From Branchinecta lynchi (lineage: Eukaryota; Arthropoda; Branchiopoda; Anostraca; Branchinectidae), in NCBI GenBank assembly GCA_023053575.1, contig JAKZAP010000007.1, forward strand, positions 19,245,464-19,309,463: a DNA stretch of 64,000 bases. The letters run 5' to 3'. Position numbers and translations under genes: made by a program. The notes beneath the pieces are model-generated. The model did not search any database, was not told the origin of the DNA, and saw only the letters and a list, made by a program, of their open reading frames with translations. Below, piece by piece: positions 1-11,269 of this stretch; the stretch's first letter is position 1, and the number at the start of each line of letters is the position of its first letter.

Positions 1-460
1 TTGATGGATAGGAACAGGGAATTAAGAGATTGGGTCCGAACCGGCTCCGACAACGTTGGTGGGAGGGGGGGGGGGGGGTACCGGAACTTTCCAAAAATGC
101 TCAGATTCGAGTGAAACTTGATAGATGGTATAAACGAAGATGCTTTAGGTGGTCGATTTTTTTTTTATTCCGAACCAGATTCGGCCACGGTAGGTGGAGA
201 TAGAGTGAGTCCCGGAAATCGTGTAGCACGTCTAGGGATCAAATAAATGGATTTATTGGGATGAAAGTTTGAACAGTCATGTGCATTTGCTACAGACAAT
301 CGAGACGATGCCGGAACTGCTCAGAAATGAGTGAAACTAAATATCCTATTTCTATTTTTGAACCGTATTTTTGGATGGCGGGTGTATTTTGTGACGTTCT
401 CATCTGCTTTCTTGTACAGCCTACTCGTACAAGTGGCATATGAGCTCGTAGCTCTTGTTC
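1..460 (+). repeat. Family C repeat, 3' end (truncated by window edge)
   Basis: Nearly identical over about 450 bp to 19630-20076, including the G tract, the GAGTGAAACTTG motif and the terminus CAAGTGCCATATGAGCTCGT followed by AGCTCTTGTTC. The match stops at that terminus in both places, which defines the family's 3' end. The few differences suggest recent copies. The short open frame at 331-522 lies inside the repeat and is not a gene. Confidence 0.85.
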
Positions 461-984
461 TGTCAGAGGAGACTTCCAACGTTAAGAACTGTTATGACCA
501 CCTCTCTCTGTACCTACAGTAGCTAACACTGTGAAGCTTTCTAACACTCGTAAAATAAAAACTCCACCACGTAGCCTAGTTCATCCAATTTCCCCCTATT
601 GCTGGACCTATCCGACCGAAGCAAATACTAATAGTTTTTCTGTTGCAGCATCCCAGATCTGTCTGATTTGTGGATTTTTTTCTGTTCCTAGTTTTTCGAT
701 TTACTGATACTGACTTTCATCAATAACTTAATTTTTTTACAATAATCCGCCATCCAGTTAACCGACCTATTTACCATTAGAAGCCCTTCGCCCGGCGATG
801 CAAAAACGGCTTATTCCCGCATCCTCCAGCACTACATGAAACATTCGGATTTCCTTCCTCAGACCGAAAGTAGGTCGGTCGGATATAGCTCCAACCTCAA
901 TATAAAGGTCGGTTAACTCAGTGGCGAAGTTCCCAAAATCAGTTTAATCTGTATCTTTAAAATACTCTTTTGATTGTCTGATAT
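461..984. other. No gene seen
   Basis: AT-rich single-copy-looking sequence. No long reading frame, no recognisable element and no convincing splice-bounded exon. Confidence 0.5.
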
Positions 985-1125
985 ATAATCGATATTAAAG
1001 GTGAACTTCCGACATCGAGTTTGATATCGGAAAATAACATCGAAACGGCCATTGAAAACAACCTATCCGAGCCGAAGGCGAGGTAGGTTATGAAAATATT
1101 TACCGAGCCGAAAGCGAGCTCCGGC
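985..1125. repeat. Palindromic MITE relic, family A
   Basis: Contains the pattern aacttccgacatcgag, tttgatatcggaaaataaca, cgaaacggccattgaaaa and the GAGCCGAAGGCGAGG block. Related copies lie at 14090-14260, 28575-28720, 29505-29650 and 39625-39825. In those the same blocks appear in both orientations, so the family is a short inverted-repeat element. The ends of this copy are uncertain. Confidence 0.55.
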
Positions 1126-1330
1126 CCAAAATTTGACCGAATCTCAAAAAGGTGTGGGGGGGGGGGGGTGCTGTACCAACCGCATCCCCCCCTTTGCGGC
1201 GCCCCTGGTCATAATATAACTTCATGTAGGACGTAGGAAGTTATGCATTGCATTCACGGGACGGGCTCCTTGTCACGCGGACTTGCTGGCACGAGGTAGG
1301 ATCTTTCCGACTCGTACATGACATTTAAGT
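1126..1330. other. G-rich intergenic stretch
   Basis: Holds G runs near 1156-1168 and no gene that I can support. Confidence 0.4.
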
Positions 1331-2210
1331 TTGCGGTTGCGGGGGAGACCGATAGGCTGGCAGCTTTGGAGGGGAAACCTCTTAACCTTTCATTATTTTC
1401 TGAAACTTTTAATATTTTTGGCCAAAGAGAAAATACCATTTTTTTCAGAAATAAAACAATCATCATATGTTTCTACTGATGAAATAAATAGACTTGAAAA
1501 TAATTCAAAGAGAATTGGATTTATGAACATACAAGGACTCGCCAGCTCTATTGATGAACTAACAAGATTATTGCCAAGAAATCAAATTGATATTTTGGGA
1601 ATTGGTGAAACATTTATCAGTAATGTGACAAAACATAATGTTAAAATTCCGGGATATAACTTCATTGATACAAATCGACAAGTCCATGGAAAAGGTGGGC
1701 TTGGTTTATTTTTGAAAGAAGGAGTGTATTTCAAACGTCTGCCAGAGCTGGAAAAATATGACGTTGAAAAAGTGTGTGAAATTTTGGCTGTTGGTCGGAC
1801 CGGAACCAAAAAACTACAAATTTGTGTCGTATATAAGCCTCCGTCCGCACCAATCCCGCTTCTTCTGCAATCCCTGGAATCTTTATTAGCATCTTTAGAT
1901 GAAAATGATGTTGTGCTGATGGGGGATTTCTATATAAACTTACTTGAATTTGAAGAAAACACTCAAACAACAGAATTTATTACTCTAATGACATCGAAAT
2001 CACTGATTCCCTCATGTACAATCCCAACGCCTGTTGCGTCGACTAGTGCAACTCTTATCGACAACATATTTTTAACGACACCAGCAACGCGTTCACAAGT
2101 TGTTCTAACGGATTTTTAGGATCATTTTTTGTTAATTTCTGATGTGAAGTACCAACTTCAAACAAGAAAAGCACCAGAAACAACAAACCGGATTATCAAT
2201 AAAAAAAAGT
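1331..2210 (+). pseudogene. LINE endonuclease domain (broken)
   Basis: Endonuclease/exonuclease/phosphatase-type motifs are visible in one frame: RIGFMNIQGL, DILGIGETF (catalytic Glu), KGGLGLFLKEGVYF, CVVYKPPS, LMGDFYINLLEFE and LIDNIF. The usual GDFN reads GDFY, so a metal/phosphate-contacting Asn is lost. An in-frame TAG at 2117 interrupts just before DHFL, the remnant of the conserved SDH motif. The frame then runs on to about 2210. The domain would target and nick DNA in an intact element; here it is inactive. Confidence 0.8.
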
Positions 2211-2420
2211 CTTGACTGTTTATAGGATAAATTGAATATTACTGATTGGTCTCGTGTATTTGATGCTGAAGAAGTAAACTCTGCAACGGCATGTTTCTTA
2301 GAAGCATTTAACGCTGCTTTTGATGAGTCATGCCCCAGAGTAAAAAAAGAAAAGGGAAATATAATCAACCCATTCAACCCTGGATATCGCCCTCCCTTTT
2401 GACGTCAATAAAACAAAAAA

Positions 2421-4046
2421 ATGATCTCTATAAAAACTTTTTTATCATTCCCAAGTGAAGAAAATAAAACAACTTTCAAAAAAAACCTACTTTCAAAAAT
2501 AATACGTAATGCTAAAATGAAATTTTATTTTGATTCTTTTAGTGAAGTAAATAAGTCACCAAAGAAAACTTGGGAGCTAATAAATTCATGCTTAAATCGA
2601 TCGCGAACATCTTCTACACCATCTGAGATTAAGGACGCTCATGGTAATACAATTGAAAGAGAGCTAGAAATAGCTAACTACATGAACTCGCATTTCGCGT
2701 CAATTGGTCAGTCTAGCCAACAAGCTCCAACATAACCTGCCCCAAGGTCAACGCGATTATCGTACATACCTCGGAAAGCCATCTGAAAAGTCCATGTTTT
2801 TAACACCGGTAACAGAGTAAGAGCTTGCTAATATTGGTAAGCTTTTAAAGAGTGGAAGTTCCCCGGGGATTGATGAGTTGTCGACGAATATTTTGAAAGC
2901 TATTTTACCGAGTATTAATAAAGTAATGTGTCATCTAATAAGTCTGTCATTTAGATCTGGAACTTTTCCAGATTAATTTAAGAAAGCAAAGGTTTTATCA
3001 CTGTATAAAAGCGATGACCGGAGTAATTGCACGAATTATAGACCAATTTCTATTCTTTCAGGTTTTTCTAAATTAATGGAGCGATGTTTTTATAATCGAG
3101 TGTATAATTTCCTTAGTTCGAAAGAATATTTTTCAAGAAATCAGTTTGGGTTTAAAAGGATCATAGTACACAGGATGCCATCCTGACTATGATCCAATTT
3201 ATACACGAATGTCTATAGAAAAATTGATTCCGGCGAGTATTTTTTTTGGACCTTGAAAAGGCATTCGACACGATTTGTCACGAAATATTGTTGTATAAAG
3301 TAAGCCATGGTGGGATACGAGGACCAGCGCACGATTTTATCGCATCTTACTGGTCGGTCCCAAGTAACAACTATTAATGAGACAGTTTCGGATCCATGCT
3401 TATTGTCAAATATTGGTGTTCGTCAGGGTTCAATTCTGGGACCACTGCTTTTCCTAATTTACATAAACGACCTTTAATCAGCGACAGAAAACAACAGTCT
3501 AAATGTCCTTTTCGCCGAAGATTCCGGATCAACACTTGCAGGACAGTCGGAAGAGGATGTCAAAGACAAACTGCAAATCGTATTTTTCCAGCTGATTGTA
3601 TGGCTAAAAGCCAATCGTTTGTCATTAAATTCCGCAAAAACGAAGTTTATCATTTATAGTAGAATTGGACACAAAGCAAAAGCAATTTCAACAATAACTG
3701 ATCAGGCTACAGATATTCAAATTCACTCCGATATCTGGGTATAATTATTGATGAAAATCTATCGTATAAAGAACATTGTAATAGATCACGGGTTAAAGTT
3801 GCACAAGGAGTTGGTATAATGCGGAGGTTTCAGCATTTTTTCCCGTATGAGATTCTACGCCTGATTTATTTTGCTCTGATACATTCGCATCTTGCATATT
3901 GTCCCCTCATTTATTTGGCAACATTCAAATATCATGTGAAACCGATACAGACTCTTCAAAACCGGGCTCTTCGAATTTTACAAAAATATTTACCGTCCCC
4001 TCTTCTTATCCTAACAAAACTAAAACTGAAACTCTATATTTTTTAA
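2421..4046 (+). pseudogene. LINE reverse transcriptase (broken, catalytic site altered)
   Basis: Recognisable pieces in shifting frames: a linker ending KKTWELINSCLNRSR (2421-2735), SSPGIDELSTNILKAI (about 2860), NCTNYRPISILSGFSKLMER, LDLEKAFDT (motif A, about 3250), NIGVRQGSILGPLLFLIYIN (motif B, about 3410) and VLFAEDSGST (motif C, about 3500). Motif C should be FADD; the first Asp is Glu here. A thumb fragment (3819-4046) ends the element. At least four frame or stop lesions make it a dead copy. Confidence 0.8.
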
Positions 4047-4149
4047 CTAATATTTTGCCTTTTTGAGAATTATTCACTCTTCAATCTTTTTTATTTAAGG
4101 TAAAATATGACCGGTCGGAACTACCTATGTACTTTCGTTCGAGTAATTT

Positions 4150-5171
4150 TTGGGATCCCAAAACGTAAGTGGAGGGATGCCTATGACATCACAAAAGCTT
4201 GTCCGTCTGTACGCACTATAACTCTCGAAGGGAATGAGATATTTTGATGAAACTTGGTGTGAGGATTGTTTGGGTCAAGAGTAAGGTCAAGTTCGTAGAT
4301 GGGCTCTGTAGCCCTACATTTAGGGGTGGGGGAGGGGGTTTAATTAAAGGGGCAAATGAAATATTTTTAAACATATAATGTGATAGTCGATTATGGGATA
4401 AGAAGACATGCTGAACACGATGGTGAAAACCACTTTGTCATCGGACGAGTAGTAAAGTAAAAGTTATATTTGAAGTTGATTAGATGTTCGATCTAGGGAT
4501 AAGAAGACATGCTGAACATGATAATGAGACACATTTGTTCACCGGACAAGTAGTTAGCCCGGAATCCGGCCAAAACCGGAAAGTCTGTTAAACGTGAAAA
4601 ATTTATTTGAAGATGATTAGATGTTCGATTTAGGGATAAGAAGACATGCTGAAGACGGTGGTGAAAACCATTTACTCGCCGGGCAAGTAGTTCGCCCGGA
4701 ATTTGGCCAAAACCGGAAAGTTTGTTCAAAGTAAAAGTTTTATTTAAGTTGATTAGATGTTCGATTAAGGGATAAGAAGACATGCTGAACCCTTATGTGA
4801 ACAGTATTTTCTACCAGGACAACTTGTTCGGCCGGAATCATGCCAAACCGGAAAATTTCTTAAAAGCAAAAGTTTTATTTGAAGTTGATTAGATGACAGA
4901 TTTAGAGGGGTAAGAAGACACGCTGAATCTGTATATGACAATCTTTTTTTTACCTGGACATATAGTTCGTTTGGAATCCGGTTGAAACCGGTTTTTTTTT
5001 TTTAATAAGTTAAAGTTTTACTTGAAGTTGATTAGATGTTCTTTATTCGTTTTCTTCTTGAATTCGTTTCTGAACTTTTTTTTTCTGGACAAGTATGGTA
5101 GTTCGTTCGCGATTGTCTGGATCAAATATTAGATTTTTGGGATCCCATCGAAACCTTTGGTCTTGTTTCCC
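4150..5171 (+). repeat. Family B repeat element, copy B1
   Basis: Begins at the palindrome TTTTGGGATCCCAAAA, followed by a GTCCGTCTG block and GATGAAACTTGGTGTGAGG. About five units of 125-135 bp follow, each with ggataagaagacatgctga, a CCGGAC...GTCCGG hairpin and GGCCAAAACCGGAAAG. It ends GGGATCCCATCGAAACCTTT plus GGTCTTGTT. The same start, units and end recur at 25758, 46285 and 60365. No coding capacity. Confidence 0.8.
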
Positions 5172-5900
5172 TGAGCAACCTGAGCGAGCATGCTTATGAA
5201 ACTCGCCATAAAAGGAAAATGCAGCACCTTAAATTAACCACCGAGAGATCGCGGTTCTCGCCATATTTTTCTATCATGGGTTCATGGCATCATTTTCTAC
5301 CAAATGCCCATTGCAGCAAATCTCTTCCAAATATGAAAACACAACTTCATTCTATACTTATAAATAAATTCAAGAATCAGTGATAAACTCAAAACTTAAA
5401 GTAAATTTTTATTTTGTTGGTTACAAATTTTGGGTGGGGTCCTGATAAGTTGACGGCCAGCGGTTACCCTCGCTTGCGCATTGTTTTTGTTATTTTCGTG
5501 TGTTTTCGGGTTGATCTTGCTGAGTGTCGCTGGGTTCGTGGGGTGGGTTCCCGTCTAATGGTGAGTCATGGAATTATTATCATGTATTTGTGGAATTAGT
5601 TATATGTAAAATAGTTTGTCTTATCTTGTACCGGGTTTTTGTCAATCGACCTAGTGTCCCCGGCTGGACCCTATATTTATTATGATTTTATACGGAAGTC
5701 TAATTAAACCTTGAACCTACCTGTTCGAGAAAATTTATAGCTTAATATTACCAGCAGAGGCAATACTAGTAAATGTTTTTTTTTGGGAGGGAAGGTGTTT
5801 TTACCGACTGGCGGTTGTTAAGAAAAAAAGACAACTTTGGGGGTTAGGCGCCCCATACGTGATGCATCTGATTACCAGCCCTAGTGAAAGTCAATTAAAT
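5172..5900. other. No gene seen
   Basis: AT-rich sequence. The reading frame at 5414-5599 has no recognisable domain and no splice support. Confidence 0.45.
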
Positions 5901-5904
5901 AATT

Positions 5905-6090
5905 TTGATTCGAAAACAGCTAGCCGAGGGGTTGCTCTCTCTCCGCCACCGGTGTACACCTCGACACGGCACCGACACGGCACCGCGGCACCGGCACGGC
6001 AAAGGCACGGCAACGGCTCAACACTGCGGCACCGGCTCGGCACCGGCTCGGCACCGCACGGCACGGCACCGGCACCGGCGCGCCTCTAGC
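5905..6090. repeat. GC-rich CGGCAC minisatellite with flank, left copy
   Basis: About 125 bp of degenerate GGCACCGGCACGG units (5957-6083). They are preceded by gctagccgaggggttgctct and tgtacacc. The same flank occurs inverted beside a second CGGCAC array at 8456-8640, while the arrays themselves keep the same orientation. Confidence 0.7.
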
Positions 6091-6224
6091 ACGATACGCC
6101 GGCCACGGACAAATTTTCTGCAGATTACTCTTCGCCATCTGGTATCTGGTATCTGGCGCCCAATAACGAAGGTACTTGAATGAAAGAATTATTGAAAACA
6201 TGCAACCGAAGAAGAAGCTGAACT

Positions 6225-6710
6225 AGATATGAGGAGATGCTGTTGACCAAATGCGCAAAGTGGTCAACCATGAGTCGCGTTTTTTGCAATCGCTTGGAAC
6301 GAAAGTTGCCGTTTTTTGCGATCGACTGTCGACTGGAGGTCCAGTCGATCCGTTTTTTGTCGCTTGACTGGACATCGACTGGGAACAAAGTCAACAGTCG
6401 ATCCGATACACCTTTCTCTTGGAGGTCCAGTCAAACTTGGTGCCAAATTTTGAAAACTGAAACATGTGGACCCAAAAACGTAAAATTTACACCTCAGGAA
6501 GCGCCAGTACTGCAGTAGTTTCAAAGACTGCCGAGGGAAGAGTTGCGGGGATAGACTGATTATTGACTGATTTAGACCGTTTTTCGAAGGGTTGTTCTCG
6601 CTCCCCTATCAAGCGACAAAAAACGGTCAACTGCATGAACCCGGGAACAAGTCCCAATGGCCAGTCGATCTGCAAAAAACGCGACTATGGTTTGGTACTG
6701 GTGCTTGGCG
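6225..6710. repeat. Block with dispersed inverted ~20-bp motifs
   Basis: Variants of tccagtcgatc, tgttttttgtcgcttgactgg and GCGACAAAAAACGG recur in both orientations, suggesting a degraded palindromic element. All reading frames through it overlap on both strands without a recognisable domain. Confidence 0.45.
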
Positions 6711-6714
6711 ATAC

Positions 6715-7255
6715 TTGGATTTTTCGATATATCGATATTTTCACTTTCGATATTCGATAATCGATATATCGATATTGATATTTGCTTACCATGCTTCGTT
6801 TCGCCAAAATCTAAGAACCAAATTTTCATTAAATAGCATCTTGGATCATTTCAAACTCAGAATAAATGAGAAATGAATTAGGGAAAACATATTGCCCAAT
6901 TTCGGATATATAAGTGTAGGTTAGTTCGGATTATTTACAATAATTACGATGAACAAATATCGTTTTGATAGCGATATTTACGTTTCGATATCGATATTTG
7001 GTGCGATATATCGATCGATCGATATCCGATATATCGCATACTGGATCATCTCGAACTCCGGATAAATAAGAAAGGAATTGCGGAATACACATTGCTCCAA
7101 TTTCGTATATATAAGTGTGGGTTATGTTGGATTAATTGCAATCTTTACGAATGAACAAATATCGTTATCGATATCGATATTTACTTTCAATATCGATATT
7201 TTGTCCGATACATGGATATATCGTTATCGGTACCGAATATCGCCCAAAACTTGAG
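6715..7255. repeat. ATCGATAT-rich blocks separated by a ~200-bp tandem duplication
   Basis: Three clusters of self-complementary ATCGATATCGATA (about 6724-6785, 6958-7040 and 7150-7250) alternate with two diverged copies of a unit containing tggatcatctcgaactc, ccaatttcgtatatataagt and gaacaaatatcg. It is a tandem duplication of about 200 bp bounded by simple palindromic repeats. Confidence 0.65.
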
Positions 7256-7551
7256 TCAGCTTCAGTATATTTTGCTTCTGGTGAAGGTAATTCAGTGGCG
7301 ACCAATCTTTTTTTCATATTTGTAGAGTGTCCTAAGAATGATACTTGGCAGGCATATTTAACTTGGAAAAAGTCAATTTCCCCATCAGACACTCTGGGAG
7401 TGCAATAGAGGTATGCTTATTTGAACGTTCGTGCTTCGAACTTTGCCATTTTCATGCACTTGCTGTGGCTAAATATATGTACCAGTTAGCCTAAGTAGGT
7501 AGTCAAGGAAGGAAAAGATTGGTTCATAAATTCTTTTATAGAGCCAACCAC

Positions 7552-8260
7552 ATTCCTTAAAATACTCATCATAACCACAAAGTACAGAAAATACTTTGGA
7601 GCAAAACATATATTTTCATGATCCCCATGAGCCCATGATTATTTGTGAAACAAGGGTTTTGCTTCAAAATGAATTTCCAGCTCCCTTAAAGGACCCCTCG
7701 CACTAATCACTCTTCAACTTACAGTATTTTAAAGTATTTGAATACTTTAACTATGCTGTGCTTTCAATAAATAACTAACTGTTTTGGCTGTTTTAAGCCT
7801 TTTCCGAGACCCGTTGACTTCTAGCGAAACAGGGAAACAATTTGCATAACCGATTTTCCTGATGGAAAAAATTCTCGCAGACAACCGTCGCGCAACCGTC
7901 TCGAACCGTCGACAGCGTGATACACATCGAAGGTAGCAAAACACGGCAAGTGAGAAAATCAGCGAGGTTTTGTTAGAGGGGTTAGAATGTACCGCACGAA
8001 ACGTGGGTCTCCGGGTTTAGAAATATATGTAATGATTACGGAAGTAGGTTGCATTCGTATTATAGGTTGCATTAGTTTGAGCAAAATATACAACTACGTG
8101 ATCCCCATGAGCCCATAGTCACTTTTGCCTAAAGGGTTTTGCTTTCACATGAATTTCTAGTGCCCTTAAAGTGCAAAAATAAAATACTTTTCACCAGATC
8201 ATTCTCTTGATTTCCAAGGGCCCACAATCATTCTTCTTTCAAGGGTATGGCTTATAATTA
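7552..8260 (+). repeat. Family D repeats (two partial copies)
   Basis: Blocks ttttcatgatccccatgagc, aagggttttgctt and ctcccttaaag occur at about 7600-7720 and again at 8090-8175. The intervening segment (acccgttgacttctagcgaa, ggtagcaaaacacggcaagt) recurs at 60300-60355 and 61380-61540, so it belongs to the same larger family. No protein-coding content. Confidence 0.65.
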
Positions 8261-8455
8261 AACACAAGAAACCCAAGAATTTACAAATTCCTAAATTTCA
8301 TCCTCTGACCCAGCCTTGCAAGTACCATATGAGCTGCTAGCTCTTGTATTCAACACACATTGCCGACTTCATTCTCGGCCAATATCTGATGAAATTTGTT
8401 TACATGTACATCAGAAATCGTGCTTTATCACAATACTGTAATTTGAAGTAAAAAA

Positions 8456-8640
8456 AACCGCGGCACCGGCTTGGCACCGGCTCGGCACCGGCTCGGCACC
8501 GGCACGGCACCGGCACGGCACCGGCACGGCACCGCGACACCGGCACGGCACCGACACGGCACCGCGGCACGCGCCACTTGGTGTACATCGTTTTTGGGAG
8601 TGAGCAACCCCTCGCAGCTAGCCTACTGCCGTAAAAGCTA
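8456..8640. repeat. GC-rich CGGCAC minisatellite with inverted flank, right copy
   Basis: About 115 bp of GGCACCGGCTC/GGCACCGGCACGG units, followed by ttggtgtacatcg and gagtgagcaacccctcgcag. That flank is the reverse complement of the flank at 5918-5950. Confidence 0.7.
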
Positions 8641-8734
8641 TTCCTTGGTCAAACAATACTGTTTCAAGATGAGTCGAAGACATTGCAAGTGATATTGTCA
8701 TCCAGATTGTTGAGCGAAAAGATTTGCGGTGCAG

Positions 8735-8920
8735 CTAAGGATGTGTCAGACGAAACTCAGATGATAGTCTTTTGTCCAGTATCGAGATCCTTCTGACATA
8801 AGAAAAAATATCCTGTTCTGCGAAAACCTGTTCTGTTGAAAAGGATACCTTGTGGGACTGATGCTGATCAGTTTGCAGTGATGACACTGCCGCCACAACA
8901 AGGAAAAATAACAGGGTCAT
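8735..8920 (-). CDS. Possible small secreted peptide (61 aa) or signal-peptide exon
   Basis: The frame opens MTLLFFLVVAAVSSLQTDQH, a compact signal-peptide-like run. It then continues to a stop with an RR and a KR pair (FSYVRR, ISILDKR), which could be prohormone cleavage sites. Alternatively it is a first exon with a donor at CACAAG|GTATCC. It sits about 35 bp past the 3' tail of the minus-strand LINE. I recognise no family. Length and a single hydrophobic run are weak evidence. Confidence 0.3.
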   Translation of the reverse strand: MTLLFFLVVAAVSSLQTDQHQSHKVSFSTEQVFAEQDIFSYVRRISILDKRLSSEFRLTHP

Positions 8921-9157
8921 TGCCCGGATAAGAAAGAAAACTTCATGACCCAGGGTAGTTTTTTCAATTTTTCAATTTATTTAATAATAAAGGAAAACAT
9001 ATCTCTCGTGGGCAGAGCCCAAATACGATGTTTTTGTAGTCATAAATAAAGTCATAAATAAATTGTCAACACATAATTTAAAAGGAAAAAAAATAACAAG
9101 GCAGAACAATGCTAAAGAGCATTGTACTGCTTTACGAAGCTTGGCACAAAACTTCTA

Positions 9158-9182
9158 CTGTAACACATAGTGTTACAGTAGA
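9158..9182. repeat. Perfect hairpin in the LINE 3' UTR
   Basis: tactgtaacac-ata-gtgttacagta: an 11-nt perfect stem with a 3-nt loop, about 30 nt past the LINE stop codon (minus sense). It may be a structural element of the 3' UTR. Confidence 0.7.
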
Positions 9183-9205
9183 ATGGGGTCAGTTTTGGAA
9201 CCTTT

Positions 9206-9763
9206 TCAGCCACTTCTCGGGGGGGGACGAGATCTTACAGGAACAAAGCGTGGGGGAAGGAATGAATGGTACATGGGATGCTGGAGAAGGGATAAGCTAA
9301 AGTTGCGGCATAGTTTTTCGCGGCGGGAAGAAAGGGATTCAATTTTGAATTCTTTGAGGTAAAAAGAGTATGGTATCGGGGAACCGCCATACATAGTTTG
9401 CAGCGATCTCTTCTGAACTCGCTCTATTTTATCAGTTTCGTCTTGGGTAAGAGCAAAGTGCCAAACCGGACAAGCATATTCGACTAAAGGTCGGATGAAA
9501 GAGCAAAACATTAGCTTTAGCTTGTCCTTGGGAACCCGAAATTTTTTCAGTGTTTTTAGCATTTGAATTGCGCTGTTAGCTTTCTTTACAACTGTCTTTG
9601 TATTTTCATGCCATGAAAGGTCAGAAGAGACCACTACACCTAGTAGCGTTATTTTATCCCTGACGAGCCCATAGTCGATAGAAGGTTCGAAAGACGGCCG
9701 AGTTTTCCTGAGAAAAGAAAAGGTCGTAACCGAGCACTTATCTTTATTCACGACCATATTCAT
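9206..9763 (-). pseudogene. LINE ORF2 C-terminal region
   Basis: After a second frameshift near 9800, the frame resumes at FIDQVTSEATEMNMVVNKDK and continues through LLGVVVSSDLSWHENT, FIRPLVEYACPVWHFALTQ and IERVQKRSLQTMYGG. These are the usual post-RT 'thumb' motifs of CR1/Jockey-type LINEs. It terminates at 9206. Confidence 0.85.
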
Positions 9764-9892
9764 TTCAGTCGCCTCTGAGGTAACCTGGTCGATGAAACTA
9801 TGGCAGCGTTACTTTTGAAATCCTCAGATACGACTTCCGCTAGGCACAGGTCGTCAACGTATTTCCATCTGTCCTCCAGCCCAGCAGCAATT

Positions 9893-11269
9893 TCATTTAT
9901 CATGAGGAGGAAGCACAGCGGACCGATCACAGTTCCTTGTGGAACTCCACAAAAAAACTGGTGAAGAAGTAGAAAAATGGCCTTTATACTTTACAGTTTG
10001 CTCTCTATTTGTCAAGAAGCTCTTGGTGATTTTGACGATAAAATCGGATATATTTTTTTCCGCCATTTTTTCCAAAAGAATTTTATGGTCAACAAGGTCA
10101 AATGCCTTTTTAAAATCAATTGCAATTAAATTTATCCATTTGCCAGGTTCATCTAGATGTTTTAAAATAAAATCAATCAAATTAACTAGGTAATGGACTG
10201 TCAAACCAAACTGCTTTCGATCAGTTAATTTTAAAAGATATTCTTTAAGCCATGTGTCAACAAAACTTTCGTAGATTCTGCTGGAAGTTGATGTAACTGT
10301 GATCGGCCGAACACCAGAGAAATCATTAGGTGCTCCTTTCTTTGGAACGGGGGTGATAAAACCTTTCTTCCATTTCTTTGGAAGTTTTCCTGTTCGCGTT
10401 ATGTTATTGTAAATTATCTGAAGGGGTAAAGCTAATTCTTTAGCAAATACTTTAACGAGAACAATTGGAATATCAAAAGGAGCAACAGAAGTTCTTTTTA
10501 ACTTAGAAAGTTTACGGGTCACACTTGACAAAAAAATATCAGGCATTAAATTATCAGTTGAAGGAGCAGTTAAATTTTGTGGAGGTTCTTCAGGTGGAAG
10601 AGGTGGATAAGACTGCACAACTGCAGCGAAATGGGCATTTAAATCATTCGCAGTTTTCTCTGGTGGCTCCTCCTTCATGAAATCAACTGGTTGAGAACTT
10701 TTTCCAGTCAGACTTTTAACTTTACTGAAGAACTGCGAAGGCTTGGACTCCAAAAGATGATCCACCTCATTTTTGTAATAATTAGCCTGTGCTTCTTTTA
10801 TTTTCCACTTAATTTCATTTGCCAATTTTTGTGCTTGCTCTTCTTGATCTTTTCGAATAAGGTGTAATTTACGCTTAATTAGTCGCTTTATTTTTGATTT
10901 TACATACGGTTTATCACTAGAACAAAATTTTGTTTTACGCTCAGGGAAGCACTCAAGAAATTTTTCATTAATTTTACCATGAAATTCCTCAACTTGGGAA
11001 TCCAAGTCCTTCGCTGCGGAAACCAACGTCCTGTTCTCCTCAGTGATCCAGTTTCCAAACTGCAACAGACCAGGATCTGTGATTGGTCTAGAAGTAACCT
11101 CAGTTACCGAATATTGAATCTTTACTCTCTCAAAAGGGTTCCACTGGAGCATATAGTGGTAACTACCGCCAAGTGGTGCTAGTTTACTCGGATTTTGATA
11201 ATATTCAGAAAGGTTTGTCAGGATCACATCCAGAGAAGTTTCACCTTTTGTCGTCGGGAAATTAACCAC
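9893..11269 (-). pseudogene. LINE ORF2 reverse transcriptase
   Basis: Same frame as the endonuclease. RT landmarks: GFITPVPKKGAPNDFSGVRP, LIAIDFKKAFDLVDH (motif A with catalytic Asp) and the start of motif B. A one-base slip in an A7/T7 run at 9951-9957 throws the frame. In the alternative frame motif B (GVPQGTVIGPLCFLLMIN) and motif C (KYVDDLCLAE, at 9845-9865) are intact. The active-site Asp pair is therefore preserved in the DNA although the frame is broken. Confidence 0.9.

Larger units (their letters stand above)
1331..4110 (+). mobile_element. Decayed non-LTR retrotransposon (LINE, CR1/L2/Jockey-like)
   Basis: Apurinic-endonuclease and reverse-transcriptase motifs occur in order on the plus strand over about 2.7 kb, but in several frames with stops. 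No ORF1 was recognised, so the copy is probably 5' truncated; the exact start near 1330 is uncertain. The 3' end merges with a family B repeat at about 4150. Superfamily placement rests on motif style only. Confidence 0.8.
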
